Source: Candidatus Saccharibacteria bacterium UBA1235 (lineage in GTDB: Bacteria > Patescibacteriota > Saccharimonadia > Saccharimonadales > Saccharimonadaceae). From it: a stretch of 64,000 bases of DNA. The notes beneath the pieces were generated by a model that saw only the letters and a program-made list of their open reading frames with translations, was not told the origin of the DNA and did not search any database. Location: positions 1-64,000 of the forward strand of contig DBWP01000015.1 in assembly GCA_002309075.1 (NCBI GenBank), given 5' to 3'. A program made the translations under genes and the position numbers. Position 1 is the first letter of the stretch. Every line of letters starts with the position of its first letter. This document shows, piece after piece, positions 25,435-34,710 of this stretch.

Positions 25435-27131
25435 AATTCTTTCGCAATACGCTCTAATTTTCTAAAATCAGTCTTATTTGCTCGCGTTAAAGGAAGTTCA
25501 TCTAAAAATTCCACTCTTCTAGGAATTTCATAACTTTTCAACGTAATTTTTCTCTTACCTAGATAAAATGGCTCCGTCGCTGTCTTCATGATTTCTCGTC
25601 TTGTGTCACGATTTTTCCCCACGCCTTCTTTTACGACCACGAACGCACACGACGAAAATCCAAGTTTTTTATCCGGCATTTTAACTACATAGCATCGCGA
25701 AACCAAATCACTCTTTGCGACTGCCGACCTTACGACTTCATAATAAACCTTTGCCGGCACCGTATTAATAAAGAATGTCGCGCGTCCGACCAAAGTTACA
25801 AAACCAGTCTCGCTCACCATAGCAAGATCGCCAGTTTTTACAAACTTTTTGCCTTTTACAATTTTAATTTTCTCTTCATCAAGTTCTGGACGATTAAAAT
25901 ATCGCGATAAAACATGTTTTCCCGAAACATACAAAATTCCGGTTTTAGAAAAACCAACTTCCTCATCCGTTTCCGGATCAAGCACCATCACGTGCGCACC
26001 CGGCACAACCTTTCCAACCGTATCCGGACGATAAGTCGAACCAACAGCAACCGTAATTGAACCTAGACATTCTCCGACGCCATAACCATTACACATTTTT
26101 ACGTCAGCGCCATGCGCCTCAAAGAACTTCGCAGTATCTTCCGAGGCTTGTTTTTCTAATCTTTCCCCGCCCGAAATGCACATTTTTACGCTCGACAAAT
26201 CCATTTTCTTCGGCAAAACTTTCGGAAGAAGATCAAACAAAAGTGGCACCGCCTGAACCACGCTAATTTCCTTCTCGAAATAATATTTCATATTTTTTTC
26301 ATCAATATCAGGCGTCAGAATCACACTCGAACCGCCAATAATTGGCGTCATTACACTCGTCCAAAAACCATATGGACAATCGAACTTCACAAACGAAAAC
26401 CACGTACGAACAACCTTATCCCACATCTTAATTCCGCTCGCCGCTTTCGAAAATAACGCCGCCGCAATCAAATTCGTATTCGTAAATACCATTGGTTTTG
26501 GACCACTCGTTGAGCCAGAAGTAAAACTAACTAGCGCTTCATTTTTTCCGCCAAAAATTCCCAGCGGCACTCGGCCCTTAAACTTTTCCGCTACTTTCCG
26601 AATTGTCTGCTTCCCTACAAAAATATGATCGAGCGCCGACATTTCTAAAATTTCTGTTTGTTCTGGGTCTTCATCACCCGCATCAATAATCGCCCCGTCT
26701 AAATTAATTACGGTTTTAATATTTTTCGCCGCGCGTTTTAATTCTTTAATCTTTTTATCACTATATTTATATGTAACAACTATTTTAGAATTAAATTCTT
26801 CAATATAATGCAACAACGTTTCTCGCGGCGTTTTTTCGTCTAGAAAGGAAACTAAAGCCCCAATTTTATTTGCGGCGAGAAATATCAAAACGTTATCATA
26901 CATACTCCGCCCCGTCGCAACTGTAATAATATCGCCCTTCTTAACCCCGAGGGAAAGAAGCGCCTTCGCCATCACCTTTTGATCTTTCTTTAACTCGGTC
27001 CTCGTAAAATCAAATTCTTTTTGATTTACCACTACATTTTTATTATGACGAAAACATGATAAATCATAAAGCGCCGATATTGTTAGTGGTGGTACTATCG
27101 GATCTTTTTTCTGATCTTTAATTTTTAACAT
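25431..27131 (-). CDS. AMP-binding (acyl-CoA synthetase-like) enzyme
   Basis: The 566-residue ANL-superfamily adenylate-forming enzyme probably activates a carboxylic acid as acyl-AMP. Motifs: VSFTSGSTSGPKPMVFTN (P-loop), MCNGYGVGECLGS, FVKTGDLAMVSETGFVTLVGRA, and a C-terminal domain with NKTDFRKLE, where the catalytic Lys is expected. The substrate is unknown; a fatty acid taken from the host is one guess, since no fatty acid synthesis is seen. I chose ATG 27131 (MLKIKDQKK) with GGAGA upstream, two bases after the galU stop. The two genes are cotranscribed. Confidence 0.85.
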   Translation of the reverse strand: MLKIKDQKKDPIVPPLTISALYDLSCFRHNKNVVVNQKEFDFTRTELKKDQKVMAKALLSLGVKKGDIITVATGRSMYDNVLIFLAANKIGALVSFLDEKTPRETLLHYIEEFNSKIVVTYKYSDKKIKELKRAAKNIKTVINLDGAIIDAGDEDPEQTEILEMSALDHIFVGKQTIRKVAEKFKGRVPLGIFGGKNEALVSFTSGSTSGPKPMVFTNTNLIAAALFSKAASGIKMWDKVVRTWFSFVKFDCPYGFWTSVMTPIIGGSSVILTPDIDEKNMKYYFEKEISVVQAVPLLFDLLPKVLPKKMDLSSVKMCISGGERLEKQASEDTAKFFEAHGADVKMCNGYGVGECLGSITVAVGSTYRPDTVGKVVPGAHVMVLDPETDEEVGFSKTGILYVSGKHVLSRYFNRPELDEEKIKIVKGKKFVKTGDLAMVSETGFVTLVGRATFFINTVPAKVYYEVVRSAVAKSDLVSRCYVVKMPDKKLGFSSCAFVVVKEGVGKNRDTRREIMKTATEPFYLGKRKITLKSYEIPRRVEFLDELPLTRANKTDFRKLERIAKEF

Positions 27132-27133
27132 AG

Positions 27134-27961
27134 TTATTCTCCGCAAACTACTTGGTTAGCATGTAGCCACCCTTCGACCGACCCACCGTCTAGGTATTCC
27201 CCCTTCGCTGGCGCAACCTTCATCACGCCACCCTCTTTGATATATTCATCAATCGGATCCGTGACCATATATTCTTGGTCTTTTGGCCCAAAATTATTTT
27301 CATTCACATATTTTACAATTTTCTTCAAAAGATCCGGCGTCATGACATATTTAGAAACATTGATTAAGTTCGATGGCGCTTCTTCTGGCTTTGGTTTTTC
27401 TACTACACTAACCAAATTACCATCTTTTTCCGAAAGCACACCATATTTTTCGACTTCATTTTTATCAATTTCGACCCCAAGAATTGCCGACTTATCGCCG
27501 CCCGAAGCTTTTACTAATACTTCCGCAGCCGATTCGCCTCCCGGATTCCAAACAAAATCATCGCCCATAAAAACCAAAACCGGTTCATCAATTCCAAACT
27601 CTTCCACCGCCATCGCAATCGGCACCGCCGTCCCATATTTCGCCGACGGATCTTGTGCTACATAATGAACATTCACATCATCCGGCAAAGTCTTTGCTTT
27701 ATCTAATTTATCCGCTTTACCACGATCAACCAAATATCGATTCAAAGCTAAATTATCCTGATAAAACGCACGGACTTGGCACGGCTCAACGTTCGATACC
27801 ACCATATAAATATCTTTAACGCCAGCTTTAATTAAATCTTGCACCGAATAATCAACAAGCGGTCTATTACCGACCGGAAGCATTGATTTTTCTACGACTT
27901 TTGTAATCGGGAGTCTTCTTGTGCCCCAACCTGCCACAGGAATAATTGCTTTCGTAATCAT
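27134..27961 (-). CDS. galU: UTP-glucose-1-phosphate uridylyltransferase
   Basis: The 275-residue nucleotidyltransferase makes UDP-glucose from UTP and glucose-1-phosphate. It starts MITKAIIPVAGWGTRRLPITK, with the GXGTR loop, then KSMLPVGNRPLVDYSVQDLIKAG, VFMGDDFV, VEKPKPEEAPS and GEYLDGGS. Start ATG 27961 follows GAGGAAAATC; an ATG four codons upstream is less well placed. It heads the pair with the AMP-binding enzyme. UDP-glucose could serve surface glycans. Confidence 0.92.
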   Translation of the reverse strand: MITKAIIPVAGWGTRRLPITKVVEKSMLPVGNRPLVDYSVQDLIKAGVKDIYMVVSNVEPCQVRAFYQDNLALNRYLVDRGKADKLDKAKTLPDDVNVHYVAQDPSAKYGTAVPIAMAVEEFGIDEPVLVFMGDDFVWNPGGESAAEVLVKASGGDKSAILGVEIDKNEVEKYGVLSEKDGNLVSVVEKPKPEEAPSNLINVSKYVMTPDLLKKIVKYVNENNFGPKDQEYMVTDPIDEYIKEGGVMKVAPAKGEYLDGGSVEGWLHANQVVCGE

Positions 27962-27988
27962 GATTTTCCTCACTTAATGACAAGTATA

Positions 27989-29623
27989 TTATATCACAGA
28001 AATCAAAGGCGCATCCCATTTATCTGGAAACTCCAGATCAAGAAACGTCGCAATCGTCGCAGCAACATTAGAAAGCCCCGGCTCTTTCACTTTATTTAAT
28101 CGATATTTCTCCCGATTCTTCGTATTATCATAAATAATAAACGGTACTTTATTCGTGGTGTGCGAAGTTTTTGGTTTTCCTTCTCCGTCTAAAAGTTCCT
28201 CCGCATTTCCATGATCTGCCACGATAAGAAGCACCCCGTGAAGCTCATCCACTTTCTCAGCTAACCGCTTCAAAGATAAATCAATCGCCTCCATCGCCAT
28301 AATCGTCGCGTCCATATCCGCTGTATGTCCAACCATGTCGCCATTCGGATAATTTATTCTCACGAATCGAAAATCTTCCATTTTCTCAATCGCCGCATCC
28401 GTAATCTCCGCGCTCTTCATCCACGGCCGCGTCTCGAACGGCTCCGTATAAGAATCAATTTTAACAAATTCCTCCCCCTCCGCCTGACGATAAGTATTCC
28501 CATTAAAGTAATATGTTATATGTCCAAATTTCACCGTCTCCGAAATCGCGAGCTGCGAAACCCCATTTTCCTCCAAAAGCTTATTTAAGGTATCGTCAAA
28601 CGCCGCCGGCTCCACCAAGCGATGCTCCGGCACAAACGTACTCGAATTATATTCTGTCATTCCCACAAAATATACCTGGTCTGGCGTATATGAACCGCGA
28701 TTAAAATATGGAAAGTCCCAATAGGTAAAAGCCTGCGCAATTTCAATCGCCCGATCCGCCCGAAAATCAAAGTAAATAAAACTATCGCCTTTTTTCACCG
28801 TCCCAACCGGCCGCTCATCCTCATCCACAATCACAAACGGCGGTAAATATTGATCCTGCATATTCGGGTCAATTCTTCTCAACATATTAATCGCCTCGGT
28901 CGCAGATTTAAAATAATAATCCGCCTCGCCATTCACCATCGCGTCCCAGCCTCTAGCAACCATCTGCCAATCATTCTCATATCGGTCCGCCACATAGACC
29001 ATCCGTCCACCACCATCTGCCAAACAAATATCCGCATCCTCAAATTTCTTAATAAACTCCTCAAATCTTTCTATATAAACCAGCGCCGACTGCGGAGGTA
29101 CATCACGACCATCAAAAACCGGATGCACTCTCATTTTTCGCACCCCTTCTTTATATGCCATCGTAATCATTCTTTCCAGATGACTAATATCACTATGCAC
29201 CCCACCATCAGAGAAAATACCCGCAAAATGTAGCGTTGCAGGCCCTATCCCCTCATTATACCACACATCATCATTTTTGTCAAGATTATCCCCATCCAGC
29301 ACCTTTTCAATCGCCTCTCGCCAAGCTTTCGTCTCAAAAATTCTACCTTCCTTAAACTCCTCATCAATCCTTCTAATTCCATGTAGCATCACCTGCCCCG
29401 CACCCATCGTATTATGGCCAACTTCTGAATTCCCCATCTGATCCGGAACTAAACCAACATATTCACCCGATGCATTAAGCGCCACGTGCGGATATTCCCG
29501 CACTGCTTTACCCAAAAAACCCGTTCGGGCCCTTGAGACCGCATTCCCTAAACCATCCGGCGCCAATCCCACTCCATCAAGAACAGCCAAAACTACCGGC
29601 CCATCATACGATATTTTGTCCAT
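27989..29623 (-). CDS. gpmI: 2,3-bisphosphoglycerate-independent phosphoglycerate mutase
   Basis: The 544-residue metalloenzyme interconverts 3- and 2-phosphoglycerate in glycolysis. PVVLAVLDGVGLAPDGLGNAV carries the metal Asp. QMGNSEVGHNTMGAGQ holds the catalytic Ser. FSDGGVHSDISHLERM, HPVFDGRDVPPQSA, ADHGNAEELLD and TSHTTNKVPFI supply other ligands. It is longer than usual (about 510), partly from a ~14-residue insertion (NLDKNDDVWYNEGI) whose DNA is a perfect promoter sequence. I chose ATG 29623, six bases after TATAAT; an in-frame ATG 33 bases upstream is inside the arcD terminator. Confidence 0.94.
   Translation of the reverse strand: MDKISYDGPVVLAVLDGVGLAPDGLGNAVSRARTGFLGKAVREYPHVALNASGEYVGLVPDQMGNSEVGHNTMGAGQVMLHGIRRIDEEFKEGRIFETKAWREAIEKVLDGDNLDKNDDVWYNEGIGPATLHFAGIFSDGGVHSDISHLERMITMAYKEGVRKMRVHPVFDGRDVPPQSALVYIERFEEFIKKFEDADICLADGGGRMVYVADRYENDWQMVARGWDAMVNGEADYYFKSATEAINMLRRIDPNMQDQYLPPFVIVDEDERPVGTVKKGDSFIYFDFRADRAIEIAQAFTYWDFPYFNRGSYTPDQVYFVGMTEYNSSTFVPEHRLVEPAAFDDTLNKLLEENGVSQLAISETVKFGHITYYFNGNTYRQAEGEEFVKIDSYTEPFETRPWMKSAEITDAAIEKMEDFRFVRINYPNGDMVGHTADMDATIMAMEAIDLSLKRLAEKVDELHGVLLIVADHGNAEELLDGEGKPKTSHTTNKVPFIIYDNTKNREKYRLNKVKEPGLSNVAATIATFLDLEFPDKWDAPLISVI
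29255..29283 (-). promoter_or_regulatory. Consensus promoter sequence inside gpmI
   Basis: TTGACA, 17 bases and TATAAT lie on the coding strand within gpmI and encode LDKNDDVWYN of a small insertion. It nearly copies the promoter at 5013-5041 (29 of 33 bases including one flank). Whether it fires is unknown. Confidence 0.5.
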
Positions 29624-29640
29624 ACTTTTATTATAGCATA

Positions 29641-29668
29641 AAAAAATAGCCCTCATCGGGCTATTTTT
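29641..29668. terminator. Rho-independent terminator
   Basis: AAATAGCCC/GGGCTATTT with a five-base loop and T5 follows the YfcC-family carrier gene, ending the ADI transcript. Confidence 0.85.
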
Positions 29669-29676
29669 CTACTGTG

Positions 29677-31395
29677 CTATATTGAGAATAGACAGAGTAC
29701 TACGATATTTACTACCGCAATACATGCGACTACGCGGATTCCCCACTTAAACCAAGTCGAGTAGTCCACTTTCGCAAGCGCAAGGCCGCCCATAATCGCA
29801 CCACAAGTTGGTGTGATTAAGTTGACTAAACCGTTTGCTGCTACGATCGTCATCGCCGCCACGTTTGTGCTGTAGCCAAGGTTGGCTGCCACCGGCGCAA
29901 TAATCGGAGTTGAAAGCGTTGCGAGTCCAGAAGAAGACGGAACAAGCACCGACAAAACCGTATGTAGCAAATAGTTCAAAGGTACGAAAGCCATTTCTGG
30001 CAAAGTCGCTAGGAATGCTGACGCATTATAGATAATATAGTTATCAAGCGCCGTTTCCGACATCAAGACTGATGCGCCACGCGCAACTGCAATGACTAAA
30101 ATGACACCAATCATATCGTCTGCACCATCAATAAATGCGTCTACGAAACCGTGTTCACCTTGACGGTTGATGATAGCGACTAAAATCGCGCAAAGTAAGA
30201 ACCAAAGCGATGCTTCGTAGAACCACCAACTACCGAGCGGTGCGCCAGTTAGCCAGCCGGTCCATGAATCGAAGAACGTAATTCCGAATTCACCCCATGG
30301 CACGAAGCCGACAATCATTACGAGGAAGGTGATCGCAAAGACAATAAGCGTTGCGATTTGTCGACCAGTTAATTTATCGACCTCATTTTGAGCTTTTAAG
30401 AATTTACCATAGGCCTTCTCAGCTGCAGCCTGTTCGCGCAAAGACAAGAATGTCGAACCTTTATCGCGCTGAACTTTCTTCGCATATTTAATAACGAAGA
30501 ATGCCGAAATTGCAAGTGTCGTCAACCAAAGAACTGTCGCGATTAAAATAATCGTACCTTGATTATATTCGATACCCGCATCTTTCATAGCTGAAAGTGC
30601 CACGCCAGTCGCAAATGGGTTGATAGTAGAACCAAGCACGCCAGAACCCGCACCAAGCAAGATGGTCGCAACACCAACGAGCGGATCAAGTCCGGCCGCA
30701 AACATTGTCGCCGCAATTAATACATAGAAACCTACGCTCTCTTCGAGGAACCCATAAGTGGTACCCAGAATCGAGAAAATAAACATGAGAAGAAGTATCA
30801 AAAGATATTCTTTACCATGTAATTTTTGTACTAAAATTTTAATTCCAGTTTCAAGAGCTTTAGTTTTAGCTACTACCGCAAGCAAACCACCAAGCATCAT
30901 GATGAAAATACATACATCAATCGCATCAGCAAAGCCTAGAATCGGTGACATCAAAATTTGATAAAATGCCGCGCCTTCTACGCCAGTACCGTCCACAATC
31001 GCACAACCATCTTCACCATAAACTTCTTCACAAGCAGCTTTCGATTCATAAACTTCTGCCTGTTCAGTTTCGGTTGCAGTGACAACAGCCTCTGATTCAC
31101 CATCTGAGACTTCAACTGTAGTTTCATTTGTAACTAACGGAGTTGACTCCACGACCGCTTCTTTTACTGGAGCTTCGCTATTTAGTCCTTCCGGAGCACT
31201 TTCGGATTCACCTTCCCATTCGCCCGGCCCTACTTGCACACTAGACGTCTCGTCTTCTTCTACTTTTGGCGCATACTGTGCTTTTGGTAGTAAATGAGAA
31301 GAGATGCCAAGTATCATGATTAGAACCATGATAATCGAGTATGCCGAAAGCATTGCTCGACTGCGTTTCTTACTACGATTCTTCTTTCTAAACAT
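29677..31395 (-). CDS. YfcC/ArcD-family carrier, probable arginine-ornithine exchanger
   Basis: The 572-residue membrane protein of the YfcC (C4-dicarboxylate/arginine-ornithine) family has a basic N-terminus, one helix (about 14-36), and then ~100 acidic outer residues with repeated Glu, Ser and Thr and a YESKAACEEVYGEDGCAI loop. The normal core resumes at FYQILMSPILGFADAIDVCIFIMMLGG and has about ten more helices. Beside arcA and argF, import of arginine in exchange for ornithine is the natural role. The acidic insertion is larger than I expect for the family; the loop's two cysteines may pair. The start follows AAAGGAAAC. Confidence 0.85.
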   Translation of the reverse strand: MFRKKNRSKKRSRAMLSAYSIIMVLIMILGISSHLLPKAQYAPKVEEDETSSVQVGPGEWEGESESAPEGLNSEAPVKEAVVESTPLVTNETTVEVSDGESEAVVTATETEQAEVYESKAACEEVYGEDGCAIVDGTGVEGAAFYQILMSPILGFADAIDVCIFIMMLGGLLAVVAKTKALETGIKILVQKLHGKEYLLILLLMFIFSILGTTYGFLEESVGFYVLIAATMFAAGLDPLVGVATILLGAGSGVLGSTINPFATGVALSAMKDAGIEYNQGTIILIATVLWLTTLAISAFFVIKYAKKVQRDKGSTFLSLREQAAAEKAYGKFLKAQNEVDKLTGRQIATLIVFAITFLVMIVGFVPWGEFGITFFDSWTGWLTGAPLGSWWFYEASLWFLLCAILVAIINRQGEHGFVDAFIDGADDMIGVILVIAVARGASVLMSETALDNYIIYNASAFLATLPEMAFVPLNYLLHTVLSVLVPSSSGLATLSTPIIAPVAANLGYSTNVAAMTIVAANGLVNLITPTCGAIMGGLALAKVDYSTWFKWGIRVVACIAVVNIVVLCLFSI

Positions 31396-31443
31396 TTCGT
31401 TTCCTTTTTAAGTTAATATTATGTATGATTTCATTTAATTTCT

Positions 31444-32679
31444 TTACGCCGCTTCCTCCTCTCGTACTAATGCCATGCTCATACAATGCGAGCCACCTCG
31501 CCCGCGCGACAATTCTGAACTTGGAATTTCAATTACCTTAATTCCGTGCCTTCTTAAGGCTCGGTTCGTCACAAAGTTTCGGTCATAAGCAATCACAACC
31601 CCCGGACGCACACAAAGTAAATTCACCCCGTCGCTCCATTGTTCGCGCTCTGCATCAATTCTTCTTCCATTGCCGCACTTAATCAATTCAACATGATTAA
31701 GATGTAAATATTTTTCCAAAACTTTTTGTAAACTTTGATGAATTTCTACAATCTCAATCTCATTACCATGTCCAGCGGTAATTTCATAGATCGTTGAAAT
31801 ATCCATAATCGCATCTTGCACCGCAAATTTATCAACATCTACTTGCGTCATTACCGTATCAAGATGCATAAAACTTCTTTCATCTGGGATATCAATCGCA
31901 AGCACATATTTAAATTTATTATTTTTATCCTTGAATAATTTACGTGCAAAATTCGCGATCGCATCCGGTTCGGTTCGCTGCGATACGCCAATCGCAACTA
32001 CCTCGTTAGACAATACTTGAATATCACCGCCTTCAATACAATATGGCTCATCACGATCATAATATAATTTCGTATCTTCATAAAATGGATGATATTTGAA
32101 AATATATTCCGCGAAAATCGATTCCCTCGTTCTCGTCACTGACCACATTTTATGAAGCGTCGCACCATGACCAACGGTCGCCATCGGATCGCGCTGGAAC
32201 AAAACATTTGGAATCGGATCCATAATCATTCGGCCAGTATCGCGCGTTGCATAAAACCCAGATACGCTACCAAGTTTTTTAAGTTCCGAAATATCAATCC
32301 CGGCAATACATTTTCTAACCATGTCTCGCGTATCTTTTATATTATTCAAGAAATCAAAACAATGTTTCACGACTTTTGGTGATGTCACGCCAGCCTCAGC
32401 GATAAATTGTTCCAAAAACTTTTTTCTAACAGTACGCCCACCAGCTTCCAACGCTTCAGCCGTCAAATCAACTAAATACACAACTTCCACACCTTCCGAT
32501 CTTAAAGCGTTTGCATAAGCATCGTGTTCTTCTTGTGCAACTTTAAGATACGGAATATCATCAAATAGTAATCTATCTAAAGTATTCGGCGTCAAATTCA
32601 AAAACTCTTCGCCCGGTCGGTGCATTAAAACTTTTTTAAGTGGAGCTATCTCGCTAAAATTAGAGATTGTATTTCTCAT
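31444..32679 (-). CDS. arcA: Arginine deiminase
   Basis: The 411-residue enzyme hydrolyses arginine to citrulline and ammonia. Family landmarks are APLKKVLMHRPGEEFLNLTP at the start, FQRDPMATVGHGATLH, YCIEGGDIQVLSNEVVAIGVSQRT, SFMHLDTVMTQVD (catalytic His) and GRGGSHCMSMALVREE, with the nucleophilic Cys near the end. It overlaps argF by four bases, has GGAGG before its ATG, and is followed by the carrier gene 48 bases on. ADI is a known trait of many Saccharibacteria. Confidence 0.97.
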   Translation of the reverse strand: MRNTISNFSEIAPLKKVLMHRPGEEFLNLTPNTLDRLLFDDIPYLKVAQEEHDAYANALRSEGVEVVYLVDLTAEALEAGGRTVRKKFLEQFIAEAGVTSPKVVKHCFDFLNNIKDTRDMVRKCIAGIDISELKKLGSVSGFYATRDTGRMIMDPIPNVLFQRDPMATVGHGATLHKMWSVTRTRESIFAEYIFKYHPFYEDTKLYYDRDEPYCIEGGDIQVLSNEVVAIGVSQRTEPDAIANFARKLFKDKNNKFKYVLAIDIPDERSFMHLDTVMTQVDVDKFAVQDAIMDISTIYEITAGHGNEIEIVEIHQSLQKVLEKYLHLNHVELIKCGNGRRIDAEREQWSDGVNLLCVRPGVVIAYDRNFVTNRALRRHGIKVIEIPSSELSRGRGGSHCMSMALVREEEAA

Positions 32680-33686
32680 TTGCCTCCTTTATTATCACCA
32701 TATAATGTTAGATACATTACTGCTTTAATTGTATGCATTCTATTTTCTGCTTCATCAAACACGACCGAATATTTCGACTCAAACACTTCGTTTGTTACTT
32801 CCATTTCAGAAATTCCAAATTTTTCATTCACATCTTTTGCTACACTTGTATTAAGATCATGGAACGAAGGCAAACAATGTAGGAAAATCGCGCCTGGTCT
32901 CGCCGTCTGCATCATTTCCATCGTTACACGATAAGGCTCTAGTTGTTCAATTCTCTCACCCCATTTTTCTTTATCTTCACCAAGCGACAACCAAACATCA
33001 GTATAAATCGCATCCGCCGTTTCCTTCAACTTATTAATATCATCCGTTACTGTAATTTTTGCGCCATTTTTCTTCGCAATCGGCTGGCAAATCGCCAAAA
33101 TCTCATCCGAAGGCTTTAACTCTTTCGGGCCACAAGCAATATAATTCATTCCCATTTTTGCGCTCATCGCCATTAAGGAATTTGATACGTTATTATGCGT
33201 ATCACCTACAAAAGCTAAAGTTTTACCCTTAAGATTACCACCCAATTTTTCTTCCATCGTCATAAAATCTGCCAAAGCCTGAGTTGGATGACAAGAATCG
33301 GTTAAACCGTTCCAAACCGGAACGTCTGCATATTTCGCAAGCTCTTCCACTGTTTCTTGTTTGAAGCCGCGAAATTCAATTCCATCATAAAATCTCGCAA
33401 GCACTCGCGCCGTATCCGCAGTGGACTCCTTATGCCCCATTTGCGAACCAGTTGGATCAAGATATGTTACCCCCATCCCAAGATCATAACCCGCAACCTC
33501 AAACGCACACCTAGTCCTCGTCGAAGTCTTCTCGAACACAATCGCAATATTTTTATTTGGAAAATATTTATGATTCTGTCCCTTTTTCTTCATTTCTTTA
33601 AATTTTTTTGCCACATTTAGCATATAGTGAAGTTCTTCTTCACTAAAGTCTAGAATTCTTAAGAAATCTTTTCCTGCAAAATCCAT
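32676..33686 (-). CDS. argF: Ornithine carbamoyltransferase (catabolic, ADI pathway)
   Basis: The 336-residue enzyme splits citrulline with phosphate into ornithine and carbamoyl phosphate when working in the ADI direction. Motifs: FEKTSTRTRCAFEVAGYDLG (carbamoyl phosphate), DPTGSQMGHKES, WNGLTDSCHPTQALADFMT, and FLHCLPSFHD with the HCLP signature. It is the first gene of argF-arcA-carrier. TATAAT lies 34 bases before the ATG, with an AGGAAGG-like site. arcC is divergent upstream. The symbol arcB would suit its catabolic role. Confidence 0.96.
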   Translation of the reverse strand: MDFAGKDFLRILDFSEEELHYMLNVAKKFKEMKKKGQNHKYFPNKNIAIVFEKTSTRTRCAFEVAGYDLGMGVTYLDPTGSQMGHKESTADTARVLARFYDGIEFRGFKQETVEELAKYADVPVWNGLTDSCHPTQALADFMTMEEKLGGNLKGKTLAFVGDTHNNVSNSLMAMSAKMGMNYIACGPKELKPSDEILAICQPIAKKNGAKITVTDDINKLKETADAIYTDVWLSLGEDKEKWGERIEQLEPYRVTMEMMQTARPGAIFLHCLPSFHDLNTSVAKDVNEKFGISEMEVTNEVFESKYSVVFDEAENRMHTIKAVMYLTLYGDNKGGK

Positions 33687-33765
33687 TATTTAATGCCCTT
33701 CCTATTTACTATATATTATATAACTTTAGTTTTTTAAACACAAGCGTTTATGCTATAATAAAACC

Positions 33766-34710
33766 ATGAAAAAACCACGTGTTGTCTTAGCGTTAGGCGG
33801 AAATGCATTACAAAAAAATGGCGAAGCCACCGCTGAAGCTCAAAAAAAAGTTGCCGAAACAGTTGGCGAAATCGTTGCTGAACTCGCAAATAATTATGAA
33901 ATAATTATTTCGCACGGTAACGGCCCTCAGGTTGGTAATATTTTAATTCATGAAGAACAAGCCGCAACCGACAAAGCACCTGCTATGCCGCTTGAAACCG
34001 CCGTTGCGATGAGCCAAGGCCAAATCGGCTACTGGCTTTCTCAGGCTATTTATAATGTCTTCGCAAGCAAAAACAAGCGAAAAAATGTCGCGACGATTAT
34101 TTCTCAAGTCGTAGTTGATAGAACCGATCCGGCATTCAAGAATCCATCTAAACCTATTGGTCAATTTTATTCCGAAAAAGAGGCTAAAAACCTTGCAAAA
34201 CAAAAAGGCTGGACAGTTAAAGAAGATTCTGGACGTGGCTGGCGTCGCGTAGTCGCATCGCCTAAACCTATCGACATAGTCGAAAAACGAGCTATTATGG
34301 ATTTATTAGATGATGGAGCAATCGTAATCGCTACTGGCGGTGGTGGCATCCCAGTTACTAGAACTAAAATATTAAAACGCTTAAAAGGCGTTGACGCTGT
34401 AATCGATAAAGATTATGCCGCTGAAAAACTTGCTGAACTAGTAAAGGCTGATATCTTCGTTTCTGTCACAGCCGTACCAAACGCTTATCTTAATTATGGT
34501 TTAACCACCCAAGAAAAGATCGGTCATATCACCGCAAGCGAAGTTGAACGTCTAAAAAAATACGGTTATTTTAAAGCCGGTTCAATGCTTCCAAAAATAG
34601 ATGCTGCTGCTAAATTTGCTAAACGTGGCGGCACTGGCATCATTACCGACATCGCCAGCTTAAAAGCCGCCTTAAACGGCAAAGCCGGAACCATTATTAC
34701 GAAAAATTAA
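33766..34710 (+). CDS. arcC: Carbamate kinase
   Basis: The 314-residue kinase makes ATP from carbamoyl phosphate and ADP, the energy-yielding step of the ADI pathway. It starts RVVLALGGNALQKNGEATAEAQ; IISHGNGPQVGNILIHEEQA, VVASPKPIDIVEKRAI and IATGGGGIPVT are family motifs; VDAVIDKDYAAEKLAE is the nucleotide region. It is divergent from argF with a 79-base gap and has TATGCTATAAT six bases before the ATG (leaderless). The 3' end overlaps convergent pgi by four bases. Confidence 0.96.
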   Translation: MKKPRVVLALGGNALQKNGEATAEAQKKVAETVGEIVAELANNYEIIISHGNGPQVGNILIHEEQAATDKAPAMPLETAVAMSQGQIGYWLSQAIYNVFASKNKRKNVATIISQVVVDRTDPAFKNPSKPIGQFYSEKEAKNLAKQKGWTVKEDSGRGWRRVVASPKPIDIVEKRAIMDLLDDGAIVIATGGGGIPVTRTKILKRLKGVDAVIDKDYAAEKLAELVKADIFVSVTAVPNAYLNYGLTTQEKIGHITASEVERLKKYGYFKAGSMLPKIDAAAKFAKRGGTGIITDIASLKAALNGKAGTIITKN

